The notes: generated from the sequence alone by a model not told the origin. DNA of 64,000 bases from CALNYZ01 sp942490945 (GCA_942490945.1 CALNYZ010000018.1:744001-808000); one strand, 5' to 3'; numbered from the stretch's first letter, positions 23,256 to 32,998 are shown. Made by a program: numbers and translations.

Positions 23256-24980
23256 ATGAACCATACAAAACTATCCATCGCGAGTGCGATATTGGCCGGG
23301 TTAGTCGCCAGCGGGCCGGTATTTGCAGCTAGCGGAGAACATCCGAGCACACCCGAAGAAGAAATGCGTTACAAAGGCGCACCGGTTCCGATTGATCCGG
23401 ATTCGGCGAAAGAACAATTGTCACCAAAAGGGCCAAAAATCACCACAGCTGAATTTACACGCGCCAAGACCATTTTCTTTGAACGTTGCGCGGGTTGCCA
23501 TGGTGTTTTAAGAAAAGGTGCAACCGGTAAACCATTGACGCCGGATATCACCCTGCCAAAAGGTACCGCTTATTTGAAAGCGTTTATTGGTTATGGTTCG
23601 CCCGGTGGTATGCCTAATTTCGGTTCTTCAGGAGAACTATCCGAAGCCGATGTTGATTTGATGGCACGCTACTTACAACACGAACCCCCAGTTCCACCAG
23701 AATACGGTATGAAAGAAATCAGGAATAGTTGGAAAGTGATCGTACCTGTTGCGAAGCGTCCCAAGAAACAAATGAACAAATACAATCTGAAGAACGTATT
23801 TTCAGTGACGTTACGCGATACCGGTGAAGTGGCACTGATTGATGGTGATACAAAGAAAATCATCAACGTAGTGAAAACCGGTTATGCAGTTCACATTTCA
23901 CGTATGTCGACATCAGGTCGTTATTTATATGTTATCGGTCGTGATGCAAAAATTAATCTTATAGATCTGTGGATGAAAAAACCGGATAACGTTGCAGAAA
24001 TTCGCGTTGGTATGGAAGCGCGATCAGTTGAAACATCCAAATACAAAGGTTATGAAGATAAGTATGCGGTAGCCGGTTCATACTGGCCACCACAATACAC
24101 CATCATGAAAGGTGACACGTTGGAACCGCTTAAAATTGTCGCTACGCGTGGTATGACGGTTGATACACAGGAATATCATCCGGAACCGCGAGTGGCTGCT
24201 ATTGTGGGCTCACATGAGAAACCGGAATTTATTATCAATATTAAGGAAACCGGTAAAATATTGATGGTGAATTACTCTGATCTCGATAACCTTCAGGTTA
24301 CGACCGTGAATGCAGCGCGCTATTTGCACGATGGTGGTTGGGATTCCAGTCTGCGGTATTTTTTAACTGCGGCGAACAAATCCAACAAGATTGCGGTTGT
24401 TGACTCGAAGCATTCCAAGCTGGAAGCCTTGATTGATGTAGGTCAGATTCCTCACCCCGGCCGTGGAGCAAACTTTAAGGATCCAAAATATGGCCCTGTC
24501 TGGGCAACCAGTCACCTCGGTGATGACACCATTGCCGTTATTGGTACGGATCATAAAAATCACAAGAAGTATGCCTGGAAAGTGGTACGGACATTGAAAG
24601 GTCAGGGCGGTGGTTCACTGTTCATCAAGACCCATCCAAAATCTACGCACCTGTATGTTGATAGTCCGTTGAATCCAGACACCAAGGTCAGTCAGTCAGT
24701 TGCGGTATTTGATTTAAAAAATATCGACAAGCCTTACAAGGTACTACCAATTGCAGAATGGGCAAAGCTGGGTGAAGGACCGAAGCGAGTTGTACAGCCT
24801 GAGTTTAATTACAAAGGTGATGAAGTCTGGTTCTCGGTCTGGAGTGGTGCCAAGCAAGAGTCTGCGATTGTTGTTGTTGATGACAAAACACTGAAGCTGA
24901 AAAAAGTCATTAAAGACAAACGTCTTGTTACACCAACGGGTAAATTCAATGTTTATAACACCATGCATGATGTTTACTAA
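23256..24980 (+). CDS. nirS: Cytochrome cd1 nitrite reductase
   Basis: 574 residues. It reduces nitrite to NO in the periplasm. The signal peptide ends near residue 25 (VFA-AS). A cytochrome c domain carries CAGCH (heme c) at about residue 79. The eight-bladed heme d1 propeller follows, with the d1 ligand His in YAVHISRMS and the two catalytic His in FLHDGGWDSS-type (here YLHDGGWDSS) and PHPGRGANF. The end TPTGKFNVYNTMHDVY is nearly identical to Pseudomonas aeruginosa NirS. First gene of the nir operon with its own DNR-type promoter. Confidence 0.98.
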   Translation: MNHTKLSIASAILAGLVASGPVFAASGEHPSTPEEEMRYKGAPVPIDPDSAKEQLSPKGPKITTAEFTRAKTIFFERCAGCHGVLRKGATGKPLTPDITLPKGTAYLKAFIGYGSPGGMPNFGSSGELSEADVDLMARYLQHEPPVPPEYGMKEIRNSWKVIVPVAKRPKKQMNKYNLKNVFSVTLRDTGEVALIDGDTKKIINVVKTGYAVHISRMSTSGRYLYVIGRDAKINLIDLWMKKPDNVAEIRVGMEARSVETSKYKGYEDKYAVAGSYWPPQYTIMKGDTLEPLKIVATRGMTVDTQEYHPEPRVAAIVGSHEKPEFIINIKETGKILMVNYSDLDNLQVTTVNAARYLHDGGWDSSLRYFLTAANKSNKIAVVDSKHSKLEALIDVGQIPHPGRGANFKDPKYGPVWATSHLGDDTIAVIGTDHKNHKKYAWKVVRTLKGQGGGSLFIKTHPKSTHLYVDSPLNPDTKVSQSVAVFDLKNIDKPYKVLPIAEWAKLGEGPKRVVQPEFNYKGDEVWFSVWSGAKQESAIVVVDDKTLKLKKVIKDKRLVTPTGKFNVYNTMHDVY

Positions 24981-25003
24981 AGCAAGTCTTGGTTAAATCA
25001 TTA

Positions 25004-25034
25004 ACGGGGTCTGGCTGATTCGGCCTGACCCCGT
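25004..25034 (+). terminator. Hairpin between nirS and nirE, possible attenuator
   Basis: ACGGGGTC and GACCCCGT form an 8-bp GC-rich stem around a 15-base loop that itself pairs partly (GGC with GCC). Only CCTTATTTC follows, with no clean T run, so a partial terminator or an mRNA-stabilising 3' end for nirS is more likely than a full stop. Confidence 0.6.
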
Positions 25035-25067
25035 CCTTATTTCAAACTGCAGTCCAGAGGTAAGAAA

Positions 25068-25865
25068 ATGAATCAAGCAAAAGTTTATCTGGTAGGTACT
25101 GGTCCTGGTGACCCTGAACTCTTAACTGTTAAAGCAATGCGTCTGTTGCAGAATGCTGATGTCGTCATTTATGACAGACTGGTCTCAGAAGCGATTCTGG
25201 AACAGATTCCTGCCGGCATTAGCCGGATCTATGTCGGTAAAAAAACCGGCAATCATTCATTACCTCAGCATGAAATTAACCAATTGCTGGTCAATCTTGC
25301 CGAAGGGCAACGCATTATCGTCAGGCTAAAAGGTGGCGACCCGTTTGTATTTGGTCGTGGTAGTGAAGAAGCATTAGTTCTGGCACAGCATGGCATTGAG
25401 TTTGAAGTGGTGCCGGGTATTACCGCGGCTTCTGCTTGTACTACTTATGCGGGTATCCCGTTGACACATCGCGGTTTGGCACAGGGTGTACAAATTGTGA
25501 CGGGGCATAGTCAGGCGGATCAACCGCTTGATCTGGATTGGAGCGCATTGGCTGATGAAAATAAAACGATTGTTGTTTATATGGGGCTGGCGAATATCGG
25601 ATTGATTTGCAGCAAACTTATTGCAGCAGGATTACCTGAAGATACCCCCGCAGCAGCTATTCAGAACGGCACCACAGCACAGCAGCAGCGCGTGTTGTCG
25701 TGCTTATCCCGGCTTGCAACAGATAGTCAGAAGGCAAGACTGCAACCACCAGTAATATTTGTCATTGGTAAAGTAGTAACACTTGCTCAATCGCTGGACT
25801 GGTTTACTGCCGAGGAGACGATGGGCAATTACTTTACAGAAAGAGAGTTGTCACTGCATGCTTAA
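25068..25865 (+). CDS. nirE: Uroporphyrinogen-III C-methyltransferase
   Basis: 265 residues. It adds two methyl groups from S-adenosylmethionine to uroporphyrinogen III, giving precorrin-2, the first committed step toward siroheme and heme d1. VYLVGTGPGDPELLTVKA near the N-terminus, VRLKGGDPFVFGRGSEE, and VVPGITAASA are the SUMT signatures. Its place directly after nirS assigns it as the d1-pathway enzyme NirE instead of the siroheme or cobalamin paralogue. The stop overlaps the nirC start by eight bases. Confidence 0.95.
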   Translation: MNQAKVYLVGTGPGDPELLTVKAMRLLQNADVVIYDRLVSEAILEQIPAGISRIYVGKKTGNHSLPQHEINQLLVNLAEGQRIIVRLKGGDPFVFGRGSEEALVLAQHGIEFEVVPGITAASACTTYAGIPLTHRGLAQGVQIVTGHSQADQPLDLDWSALADENKTIVVYMGLANIGLICSKLIAAGLPEDTPAAAIQNGTTAQQQRVLSCLSRLATDSQKARLQPPVIFVIGKVVTLAQSLDWFTAEETMGNYFTERELSLHA

Positions 25866-26223
25866 GCAAAATAACTGTTTGGAAAAACAAGTCCTGTCAA
25901 TTTTGATTTTGTTGGTGTTCCTGACTGTAGCATTTGCTGTGGAAGGTGACACAACAAATAACACGATACTTTCCGAGCAACGGCGTGTCGAATTACATAA
26001 TCTGTTGGTTCAGGATTGTGGTTCCTGTCATGGTATGACCATGAAGGGTGGACTCGGACCCGCGTTAACACCGGCGGTGTTGAAGACAAAATCACGCAAA
26101 ATGATTGAAATTACCATATTGCACGGACGACCTGGTACACCCATGCCGCCATGGAATGCAATCCTTACGAAAGACGAGGTTCGCTGGATAGTTGATACTT
26201 TGTATGCAGGTGTCGGGCAGTGA
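25858..26223 (+). CDS. nirC: Cytochrome c55x, NirC
   Basis: 121 residues from the ATG at 25858, overlapping the end of nirE; the longer frame to 25783 is a shadow inside nirE. A signal peptide (about 1-27, ending AFA) is followed by a single c-type heme domain with CGSCHG, a GPALTP loop and an axial Met in PGTPMPPW. NirC proteins can donate electrons to NirS or act late in heme d1 formation. The stop overlaps the GTG of nirF by four bases. Confidence 0.92.
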   Translation: MLKQNNCLEKQVLSILILLVFLTVAFAVEGDTTNNTILSEQRRVELHNLLVQDCGSCHGMTMKGGLGPALTPAVLKTKSRKMIEITILHGRPGTPMPPWNAILTKDEVRWIVDTLYAGVGQ

Positions 26224-27398
26224 GTGATTTATTAAAACTTATTATTTTAGTTTATGTTATGAGTTTGTCTGCTGCATGTACAAACTTGCGTGGTACAGGT
26301 GACCTGGGTGTTGTGATTGAACGTGCAACCGGCAGTGTACAAATAGTGGAAACGAGTCATGCCACCGCTATTCTTAAAGTCGAAGGCCTGGGTGATTTGT
26401 CACATGCATCCATTGTGTATTCACGTGATGCACGTTATGCCTATGTTTTTGGTCGTGATGGTGGCTTGACAAAGATCGATATATTGAAGGGAAGTATCGC
26501 GAAACGCATTATTCAGTCTGGCAACAGCATCGGTGGCGCGATATCTCAGGACGGTAAACTGGTAGCCGTATCAAATTACAAACCGGGTGGAGTTAAGGTC
26601 TTCAATTCGGACACGCTGGAACTGGTTGCGGATATTCCTGCTGCCTATGGCAGTGAATCAAAACATCAGCAATCAAAAGTGGTGGGGCTGGTTGATGCGC
26701 CGGGACAGCGCTTTGTGTTTTCGCTTTATGACGCAGGTGAATTATGGCTTGCGGACTTTAGTACTGGTAAGCCGGTAATTACACGGTTTAAGAATATTGG
26801 TATCCAGCCCTATGATGGTTTGATTACACCGGATGGTCGTTATTATATGGCGGGGTTATTCGGCGAAGACGGTATGGCCATACTGGATTTGTGGCATCCA
26901 GAAAAAGGAGTAAAACGAATTTTAAAAGATTATGGTCGTGGCAATAAAAAAATGCCGGTTTACAAAATGCCGCACCTTGAAGGCTGGGCCATGACCGACG
27001 ACTATGCATTTTTACCGGCAGTTGGACGGAATCAGGTGCTGGTCGTCAATCGACGCAACTGGAAACAGAGCACATCAATTTCTGTGCATGGACAACCGGT
27101 GTTTGTGATGGCGCGTCCGGATGGCAGACAGGTGTGGGTTAATTTTGCATATCCAAATAACGATACCGTGCAGGTGATCGATACAGAGAAAATGAAAATT
27201 ATAAAAGAACTTAAACCGGGTAAGGCCGTGCTACATATGGAATTTACGCCGCGCGGTGAGCAGGTGTGGATTTCTGCACGCGATGCCAACAAGGTAACGG
27301 TATATAACACGGAAAATTTCAATCCTGTCAAAACCTTACCCATGACCAAACCCAGCGGGATTTTCTTCACCAATCGTGCCCATCGTACCGGATTATAA
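26220..27398 (+). CDS. nirF: Heme d1 biosynthesis protein NirF
   Basis: 392 residues from a GTG that overlaps the nirC stop (GTGA). A lipoprotein-type signal with lipobox LSAAC (Cys near residue 20) suggests an outer face anchor, as reported for some NirF. The body is a d1-type beta-propeller with repeated blades, e.g. VYSRDARYAYVFGRDGGLTKID and TPDGRYYMAGLFGEDG, and a MTKPSGIFF end comparable to NirS. It acts in the periplasm on a late d1 precursor. No c-heme motif, which separates it from NirN. Confidence 0.95.
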   Translation: MSDLLKLIILVYVMSLSAACTNLRGTGDLGVVIERATGSVQIVETSHATAILKVEGLGDLSHASIVYSRDARYAYVFGRDGGLTKIDILKGSIAKRIIQSGNSIGGAISQDGKLVAVSNYKPGGVKVFNSDTLELVADIPAAYGSESKHQQSKVVGLVDAPGQRFVFSLYDAGELWLADFSTGKPVITRFKNIGIQPYDGLITPDGRYYMAGLFGEDGMAILDLWHPEKGVKRILKDYGRGNKKMPVYKMPHLEGWAMTDDYAFLPAVGRNQVLVVNRRNWKQSTSISVHGQPVFVMARPDGRQVWVNFAYPNNDTVQVIDTEKMKIIKELKPGKAVLHMEFTPRGEQVWISARDANKVTVYNTENFNPVKTLPMTKPSGIFFTNRAHRTGL

Positions 27399-27416
27399 GG
27401 TAGCTGGAAGTAAATT

Positions 27417-27920
27417 ATGCAACAAACCGATACAAGCAACGTTAATGAAACAAAGCCAGACAAGCATATTCTTGGAACGCTGGAGAAACATTTATTAAAT
27501 GATTTTCAACATGGCTTTCCATTGGATTCACGGCCTTTCGCGAAAATAGCCGAAAAATTGGGTACCAGCGAAGCAGTCATCATTAAAACGATTGAGCGGC
27601 TACAGCAACAAGGCTATATCAGTCGGGTCGGCGCAGTGTTCCGTGCAAACAGTATTGGTGCCAGCACACTGGCTGCCATGGCAGTGCCAATGGAAAAACT
27701 GGAAGAAGTTGCCGCAATCGTCAGTGGTTATAGTGAGGTGAATCATAACTATCAGCGTGAGCACCATTTTAATTTGTGGTTTGTTGTAACAGCCAGTGAT
27801 CAGTCGGTATTAAATATGGTACTGGATGACATTGAACGGCGTAGTGGCATACCGGTAATGTACTTACCCATGCTTGAAGATTATCACATCGATTTGGGGT
27901 TTGATTTGCAATGGATATGA
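27417..27920 (+). CDS. nirD: Siroheme decarboxylase subunit NirD
   Basis: 167 residues. An Lrp/AsnC-type winged helix (about 20-75) is followed by an RAM-like domain with conserved His in SEVNHNYQREHHFNLWFV. In Pseudomonas and relatives NirD-L-G-H form complexes that decarboxylate siroheme to didecarboxysiroheme. The HNYQREH signature groups this copy with NirG, which has the same motif. The stop overlaps nirL by ten bases. Confidence 0.93.
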   Translation: MQQTDTSNVNETKPDKHILGTLEKHLLNDFQHGFPLDSRPFAKIAEKLGTSEAVIIKTIERLQQQGYISRVGAVFRANSIGASTLAAMAVPMEKLEEVAAIVSGYSEVNHNYQREHHFNLWFVVTASDQSVLNMVLDDIERRSGIPVMYLPMLEDYHIDLGFDLQWI

Positions 27921-28450
27921 TAGTAAAACATAGACTGCCACGTTTGCCAGAGCTCTATGATTTTGATGCGCAGGATCAGGCGTTGATTACGTTGATGCAG
28001 ACAGGACTACCACTGTCTGCTACCCCTTATGCTGATATGGGTAAACAGCTGAAGATGAGTGAAAGTGAAGTAATCGAACGACTTAAACGACTAACCGACA
28101 AAAATATCATTAAACGCTTTGGTGTGGTGGTACGCCATCATGAACTGGGATACCGGGCCAATGCCATGACCGTATGGAATATTCCTGATGATCAGGTCAG
28201 CCTGCTGGGAGAATGTATGGGGCAATTCGATTTCGTAACCTTATGTTATCGTCGTCCGCGTCGCTTACCGGAATGGCCGTATAACCTGTTTACCATGATA
28301 CACGGCCAGGATCGTGATGCGGTATTGGCAAATATTAATCTATTGGTTGAACGTTGCGGACTTGGTGATATTGCACACCAAGTATTATTCAGTACACGGC
28401 GTTTCAAGCAGCGTGGCGCCATCTATCGTCAGGCAAGTAATAATGGATAG
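27911..28450 (+). CDS. nirL: Siroheme decarboxylase subunit NirL
   Basis: 179 residues, AsnC-like. DAQDQALITLMQTGLPLSATPYADMGK is the helix-turn-helix start, IIKRFGVVVRHHELGYRANAMTVWNIPD the central strand, and FVTLCYRRPRRLPEWPYNLFTMIHG the partner motif shared with NirH (CYHRPRYLPDWPYNLFAMVH). NirL pairs with NirD. The ATG overlaps the nirD stop and its own stop overlaps nirG by eight bases, so the four genes are tightly coupled. Confidence 0.93.
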   Translation: MDMIVKHRLPRLPELYDFDAQDQALITLMQTGLPLSATPYADMGKQLKMSESEVIERLKRLTDKNIIKRFGVVVRHHELGYRANAMTVWNIPDDQVSLLGECMGQFDFVTLCYRRPRRLPEWPYNLFTMIHGQDRDAVLANINLLVERCGLGDIAHQVLFSTRRFKQRGAIYRQASNNG

Positions 28451-28904
28451 CACAACAAGTATGGACGAAACGGATCGAAACATCATTAACACATTACAGG
28501 CCGGGTTGCCGTTAACCGCAGAACCTTATGCAGATGTTGCCATGCAAATTGGTATTAGTGAGCAAGAATTGTTAACACGATTGTCGCGTATGTTGGAAGA
28601 GAAAACACTGACACGATTTGGGCCAATGTATGACGCGCAAAAAATGGGCGGCGCATTCAGCCTGGTTGCCATGCAAGTGCCAGACGAACGGTTTGACGAA
28701 GTCACTGAAGTGGTGAACAGTTATCCCGAAGTGGCACATAATTACCAGCGCGAGCATGCGTTTAATATGTGGTACGTACTGGCGACAGAATCGCCGCAAC
28801 AAATTGAGACAGTGAATCGGGAAATAGAACAGCGTACCGGATTAAGAGTGTTTAATATGCCAAAGCTCGATGAGTATTACATCGGTCTGCAGCTGGCAGT
28901 TTAA
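28443..28904 (+). CDS. nirG: Siroheme decarboxylase subunit NirG
   Basis: 153 residues from the ATG at 28443, which overlaps the nirL stop; the longer frame to 28314 runs through nirL and is rejected. It has an AsnC-type helix-turn-helix (DETDRNIINTLQAGLPLTAEPYADVA) and the NirD-like motif PEVAHNYQREHAFNMWYV. It is the second D-type subunit of the decarboxylase system and pairs with NirH. Confidence 0.92.
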   Translation: MDSTTSMDETDRNIINTLQAGLPLTAEPYADVAMQIGISEQELLTRLSRMLEEKTLTRFGPMYDAQKMGGAFSLVAMQVPDERFDEVTEVVNSYPEVAHNYQREHAFNMWYVLATESPQQIETVNREIEQRTGLRVFNMPKLDEYYIGLQLAV

Positions 28905-28923
28905 TCAGGATATCGGGAGCAAA

Positions 28924-29475
28924 ATGGAAACAGCATTGGCAACAGATACAGTTTCAAAACAGTACACGTTGGACGATCTGGACAGGAAGATTATTCATGC
29001 CACACAAGCTGGACTGCCGTTGGTATCGCGTCCCTATGATGACATTGCACGCCGCACAGGAATGGCTGCGGATGAAGTTATCGCGCGGATGTACGTGATG
29101 CAACAACACGGCATTATTCGTCGTATTGCCGCGGTACCCAATCATTTTTCACTCGGCTATAAAAGCAATGGCATGACGGTCTGGAATGTGCCGGATGAAC
29201 GTATCAATGAACTCGGTCAGCAGGTAGGCGCGCTGGATTTTGTCAGTCATTGTTATCATCGTCCCCGTTATTTGCCGGACTGGCCCTATAACCTGTTTGC
29301 AATGGTACACGCACATAATCGGGAAGAGGCCATGTCGCTGGTAGACAAAATCGCCGAATTGTTGGGCGAGTATGACAGAGGGCATGATGTGTTATTTAGC
29401 AAGCGTATTTTGAAAAAGACCGGTATGCGTCTTTTATCAAATAATGAATCTGCCAACAATGGCAGGGGAGAGTAG
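28924..29475 (+). CDS. nirH: Siroheme decarboxylase subunit NirH
   Basis: 183 residues from the ATG at 28924 with GGGAGC just upstream; a longer frame overlaps nirG. DDLDRKIIHATQAGLPLVSRPYDDIARRTG forms the winged-helix start, IIRRIAAVPNHFSLGYKSNGMTVWNVPDE the core, and SHCYHRPRYLPDWPYNLFAMVH the L-type signature. Fourth subunit of the set, ending four bases before the nirJ start codon; a GGGGAG site for nirJ lies inside its last codons. Confidence 0.92.
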   Translation: METALATDTVSKQYTLDDLDRKIIHATQAGLPLVSRPYDDIARRTGMAADEVIARMYVMQQHGIIRRIAAVPNHFSLGYKSNGMTVWNVPDERINELGQQVGALDFVSHCYHRPRYLPDWPYNLFAMVHAHNREEAMSLVDKIAELLGEYDRGHDVLFSKRILKKTGMRLLSNNESANNGRGE

Positions 29476-29479
29476 GCGT

Positions 29480-30676
29480 ATGTTTCGAATCAGCCAATAC
29501 ATGCGTGAATTAAACGAACCAACTCCGCTTGGGCCAAAACGTAATCCACCTGGCCCGGTTGTTATCTGGAACCTGATCCGCCGCTGTAATCTGACCTGCA
29601 AACATTGTTATTCCATTTCAGCGGATAAGGATTTTCCCGGTGAACTGAATACTCAGCAGGTTTTTGATGTTATTGATGACCTGAAAGCATTTAAAGTCCC
29701 GGTACTTATTTTGTCCGGTGGTGAACCCTTAATGCGTCCTGATATATTCGATATTTCCAAACGTGCCAAGGCAATGGGATTCTATGTTGGACTCTCCACG
29801 AATGGCACCATGATTACTGAATCAAATATCAATGCGATTGCTGACGTCGGCTATGATTATGTCGGCATCAGTATTGATGGTGTACGGGAAACCCACGACA
29901 TGTTCCGGCGCAAGCTTGGCGCATTTGATGAGTCCATGCACGGTATTCGTCTTTGTCATGACGTCGGGATTAAAGTCGGTATGCGCTTTACCCTGACGAT
30001 GGATAATGCCGGTGAACTGCCCGCGTTGCTGGACATTATGGAGCAGGAGCAGGTCGACAAGTTTTATTTGTCACACCTGAACTATGCCGGACGTGGTAAT
30101 AAAAATCGTAAAGATGATGTTGTCCATCAACTGACACGCGATGCCATGGACTTGTTGTTCGATACGAGTTGGGGTCACGTGAAAGCAGGGCGTGAGCGTG
30201 AATTTGTTACCGGTAATAATGATGCCGATGGTGTGTATCTTTTATATTGGATAGCGAAGCATTTCCCCGAAAAACTTGATCACATGCGCAGCAAACTGGC
30301 GCAATGGGGCGGTAATTCCTCCGGAGTCAATATTTCCAATATCGATAACCTGGGCAATGTTCACCCTGATACTTTCTGGTGGGATTACCATCTTGGTAAT
30401 GTAAAGGAGCGTGCTTTTTCAGATATATGGCAGGATCGTAGCGATCCGCTGATGGACGGTTTAAAATCACAGCCACGTCCTTTGCAAGGCCGCTGTGGTG
30501 AGTGTACATATCTGGACGTTTGCGGTGGTAATACACGCGTACGTGCATATCAATTGACCGGCGATTTTTGGGCCGAAGACCCGGCATGTTATCTGACAGA
30601 TGCAGAGATCGGAGTTGAAACAGGTGCAGCGCGATTACAAGTTACGCCATGGACACGGCAACCAAAACGGGCATAA
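29480..30676 (+). CDS. nirJ: Radical SAM heme d1 biosynthesis protein NirJ
   Basis: 398 residues from the ATG at 29480 (GGGGAGAGT upstream). The radical SAM cluster motif is CNLTCKHC near residue 46-53, with LSGGEPLMRPD binding S-adenosylmethionine. A C-terminal auxiliary cluster region has CGECTYLDVCGG and a further Cys in DPACYL. NirJ removes propionate side chains of didecarboxysiroheme to install the oxo groups of heme d1. Full length for the family. Confidence 0.95.
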   Translation: MFRISQYMRELNEPTPLGPKRNPPGPVVIWNLIRRCNLTCKHCYSISADKDFPGELNTQQVFDVIDDLKAFKVPVLILSGGEPLMRPDIFDISKRAKAMGFYVGLSTNGTMITESNINAIADVGYDYVGISIDGVRETHDMFRRKLGAFDESMHGIRLCHDVGIKVGMRFTLTMDNAGELPALLDIMEQEQVDKFYLSHLNYAGRGNKNRKDDVVHQLTRDAMDLLFDTSWGHVKAGREREFVTGNNDADGVYLLYWIAKHFPEKLDHMRSKLAQWGGNSSGVNISNIDNLGNVHPDTFWWDYHLGNVKERAFSDIWQDRSDPLMDGLKSQPRPLQGRCGECTYLDVCGGNTRVRAYQLTGDFWAEDPACYLTDAEIGVETGAARLQVTPWTRQPKRA

Positions 30677-30678
30677 TA

Positions 30679-30704
30679 TTGTTAACGTATAAAAAAATTA
30701 ACAA
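30679..30704. repeat. Inverted repeat between nirJ and nirN
   Basis: TTGTTAA at 30679-30685 and TTAACAA at 30698-30704 enclose an A-rich 12-base loop. It is a weak hairpin in the only intergenic gap of the distal operon (43 bases) and could tune nirN expression. No DNR-like half sites are present. Confidence 0.4.
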
Positions 30705-30719
30705 CAAACAGTAGTCTGT

Positions 30720-32273
30720 ATGAAATTATTTGTCAGTTTCCTTACTCTCTGTTATTTATTTATATTTTCAGATAGTGTAATTGCCAGTAACCCGGTGCAA
30801 AAGTCCTATCAACAGCACTGTGCAAGCTGCCATGGTATCGATCGCCTTGGTGGAATGGGACCTGCATTATTACCAGAAAATCTGAAGCGGTTACGAAAAA
30901 AAAATGCCATCAAGGTTATTCAACAGGGCCGTGCCGCAACGCAAATGCCAGCATTCAATAACAGCCTGAATGCAGATCAACTACAACAACTCGTTGACTA
31001 TATATATACGCCACTTGCCAAGACTCCGACATGGGGTCTTGATGAAATAAAAAAATCGCATATTATTCATTTCAAGGCAGGCAGTCTGGGTGATAAACCT
31101 GTCTTCAAGGCCGATATGCTTAACCTGTTTGTGGTGGTGGAACTGGGCGATCATCATGCGACCATTCTGGACGGTGATAAATTTGAGCCAATTCATCGTT
31201 TTAAAACCCGCTTCGCGTTGCATGGTGGCCCAAAATATTCACCTGATGGGCGTTATGTCTATTTTGCATCGCGCGACGGCTGGATCAGCAAGTACGATAT
31301 TTATAATCTGAAAACGGTCGCCGAAATTCGGGCAGGTATTAATACACGTAACCTGGCTGTGTCAGGTGATGGTAAAACGGTGCTGGTGGGTAATTATTTG
31401 CCACACACCCTGGTCGTACTCGACGCATCTAATCTCACGCCACTAAAGATTATTTCAGTTAAAGACAAAAAGGGTAAAACATCACGGGTAAGTGCAGTTT
31501 ATGCTGCGACACCGCGTAACAGCTTTATTGCCGCGTTAAAGGATATCCCGGAAGTATGGGAAATCTTTTATAACGACAAGCATGAACCAATCTACAACGG
31601 CCTGGTGCACGATTACCAGTATGGTGAAGGAATAGCCGACACCTCATCATTTCCGATTCGACGCATACTTTTAGATGATTATCTGGACGATTTCCAGTTT
31701 GATCAGTCTTATACCCATTTAATGGGTGCAGCACGCAATGCTAAAAACGGCCAGGTGATTAATCTTGATATTCGCCGTAAAGTCGCCGACCTTGAATTAA
31801 CCGGTTTACCTCATCTGGGTTCCGGTATTACCTGGCAGTACAAAGGGCGCCCCGTCATGGCAACACCGAATTTCAAAAAAGCAGAAATCAGTATCATTGA
31901 CATGACCAACTGGAAAACCATCAAACGTATAAAGACGCTGGGCCCCGGCTTTTTTATGCGCAGTCATGAAAATTCTCGCTACGCCTGGGCAGATGTGTTT
32001 TTTGGTCCGAATAAAGAAGCCGTGCATATAATTGACAAGCAAACACTTGAGATAGTGAAAACGCTGCGACCTTCACCCGGCAAGAATGCGGCACATGTGG
32101 AATTTGATCGCTATGGGAAACATGCATTGTTGAGTGTGTGGGATATGGAAGGCGAATTGATTATTTATAATGCCGATACATTAAAAGAAATAAAACGTTT
32201 GCCGATGAAAAAACCATCGGGAAAATATAATGTTTATAACAAAATACATCGTTCAGCCGGAACCAGTCACTAG
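30720..32273 (+). CDS. nirN: Heme d1 biosynthesis dehydrogenase NirN
   Basis: 517 residues. A signal peptide (about 1-22) is followed by a cytochrome c domain (CASCHG near residue 37, axial-Met region ATQMPAF) and a d1-type propeller related to NirS: ALHGGPKYSPDGRYVYFASRDGWISKYD, ELTGLPHLGSGITW, MKKPSGKYNVYNKIH at the end. NirN oxidises the last precursor to heme d1 by introducing the acrylate double bond and hands it to NirS. Last gene of the nir operon; no strong terminator was seen before the converging glycosyltransferase remnant. Confidence 0.95.
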   Translation: MKLFVSFLTLCYLFIFSDSVIASNPVQKSYQQHCASCHGIDRLGGMGPALLPENLKRLRKKNAIKVIQQGRAATQMPAFNNSLNADQLQQLVDYIYTPLAKTPTWGLDEIKKSHIIHFKAGSLGDKPVFKADMLNLFVVVELGDHHATILDGDKFEPIHRFKTRFALHGGPKYSPDGRYVYFASRDGWISKYDIYNLKTVAEIRAGINTRNLAVSGDGKTVLVGNYLPHTLVVLDASNLTPLKIISVKDKKGKTSRVSAVYAATPRNSFIAALKDIPEVWEIFYNDKHEPIYNGLVHDYQYGEGIADTSSFPIRRILLDDYLDDFQFDQSYTHLMGAARNAKNGQVINLDIRRKVADLELTGLPHLGSGITWQYKGRPVMATPNFKKAEISIIDMTNWKTIKRIKTLGPGFFMRSHENSRYAWADVFFGPNKEAVHIIDKQTLEIVKTLRPSPGKNAAHVEFDRYGKHALLSVWDMEGELIIYNADTLKEIKRLPMKKPSGKYNVYNKIHRSAGTSH

Positions 32274-32292
32274 TACCGGAAAATTATGCTTG

Positions 32293-32892
32293 CTAGCTGA
32301 TGGGGAACCACTGGTAAAATATTTTCCCGAATGCTTCTTTGATGCAGAGTAATAACGTATTTTTTTTTGTAATTGAAAAGAAAGTATTTTTATTACTGTT
32401 TAGTGTCGAGAAAATTGTTCGATTAAAGAAGTAATTATCAAAGTTTTTATATTCTCTAATGAGATTATCCAGCTCGGTATCCTGTTTATTTAAACGGTTA
32501 TTTGCTTCGGAAAATATTACCAGTTGCCGTATTTTATTGGCAGTACGTTGTTGCTGCCGTTGTGCTTTTTTATTTAAATGATTTAACAGGCCAGATTGCT
32601 TTGTTGTTTGCTGTGTACTGGATACAGTTACGCTGGATTCGTGCTTTCTGTATAACACGAGCTTTTCGTCAAGATATTTTATGCCACCCGTTCTGCAGGC
32701 AATGTATGCCAGCCAGTGGTCAAAAAAAACGGTATCAGGCACAGGAAAGATATGCTCTAACAGTTCACGTCTGAAAACCAGATTATGTGCTGCCACACAG
32801 TTTCCGTAATAAAAGGCCCGATAGTTTGCACCGGAAATAAAATTTATTTTAAGCGGGTCCTGAATGGGAGCACCCAAAAAATTATAAATTCC
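32293..32892 (-). pseudogene. Glycosyltransferase remnant lacking the catalytic N-terminal half
   Basis: About 199 codons are open from the stop codon at 32893, with only a TTG at 32877 as a possible start. The text (GNCVAAHNLVFRRELLEHIFPVPDTVFFDHWLAYIACRTGGIKYLDEKLVLYRKHESSVT) matches the C-terminal half of family 2 glycosyltransferases, but the N-terminal nucleotide-binding domain with its DxD motif is missing. No ribosome site is visible. Most likely a decayed gene at the left border of the glycan segment; an expressed C-terminal fragment cannot be excluded. Confidence 0.65.
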
Positions 32893-32998
32893 TTATGTTG
32901 ATTTGATGTTTTCTGCTGAGAATTATTAATTGTAAGTAATCAATTGTTTCCAGAAACCGTCTATACTTTTATTTTATTACTAATCAATAAAACCTGTC

